This document shows positions 6,898 to 6,940 of a DNA stretch of 6,940 nucleotides, one piece after another. Position 1 is the first letter of the stretch, and each line of letters opens with the position of its first letter. The notes beneath the pieces were generated by a model. It was given only the letters and a program-made list of their open reading frames with translations, was not told the origin of the DNA and did no database searches. Origin of the DNA: Betaproteobacteria bacterium (GTDB taxonomy: Bacteria > Pseudomonadota > Gammaproteobacteria > Burkholderiales > SG8-39); the NCBI GenBank assembly GCA_016867955.1, contig VGIE01000120.1, positions 1 through 6,940 on the forward strand, read 5' to 3'. Both the position numbers and the translations under genes were made by a program.

Positions 6898-6940
6898 CGG
6901 TGCGTGGGGAAGGCGCGGCGCCGGCCTTTGCGGCGGGCCG

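Overview
This is a GC-rich chromosomal window with a proteobacterial, most likely betaproteobacterial, gene set. The lineage call rests on protein style (MltB of the GH103 type, a MoxR/DUF58/TgpA cluster, an acetoin-utilisation-type deacetylase, MnmH) and on TAGAAT-type -10 boxes; it is an inference and no genus can be named. Nothing looks recently acquired: I see no transposase, integrase, tRNA, rRNA, CRISPR array or shift in base composition.

Layout. Minus strand, read right to left from 4575 to 1: a MoxR-family AAA+ ATPase gene (broken), a DUF58 membrane protein gene (intact), a TgpA-type membrane transglutaminase gene (broken), and the 5' part of mltB, a lytic murein transglycosylase that runs off the left edge. 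Divergent from moxR, across a 227-base intergenic region, lies a plus-strand zinc-dependent deacetylase of the histone deacetylase superfamily (4803-5726). Convergent with it, 22 bases away, is mnmH (5749-6837), encoding tRNA 2-selenouridine synthase. The final 103 bases are the mnmH leader and upstream region.

How the genes work together. MoxR, DUF58 and TgpA form a recurrent cluster: an ATPase thought to remodel or activate partners, a membrane-anchored DUF58 partner, and a multi-spanning membrane protein with an extracytoplasmic transglutaminase domain. With mltB next to them, a cell-envelope role is plausible. The deacetylase and mnmH are independent genes.

The most notable observation is that two of the three cluster genes carry lesions while flanking genes read cleanly. 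moxR has a one-base deletion after codon 25 and an amber codon exactly at the Walker A lysine. tgpA has a one-base deletion near 1832-1836 and a second frame change in a CG-dinucleotide tract at about 1612-1622. Once the frames are rejoined, the protein sequence is well conserved and the other catalytic residues are present, so either the operon was inactivated recently or the source sequence has local errors. I found no convincing novel system; the rest is ordinary chromosomal housekeeping and envelope content.
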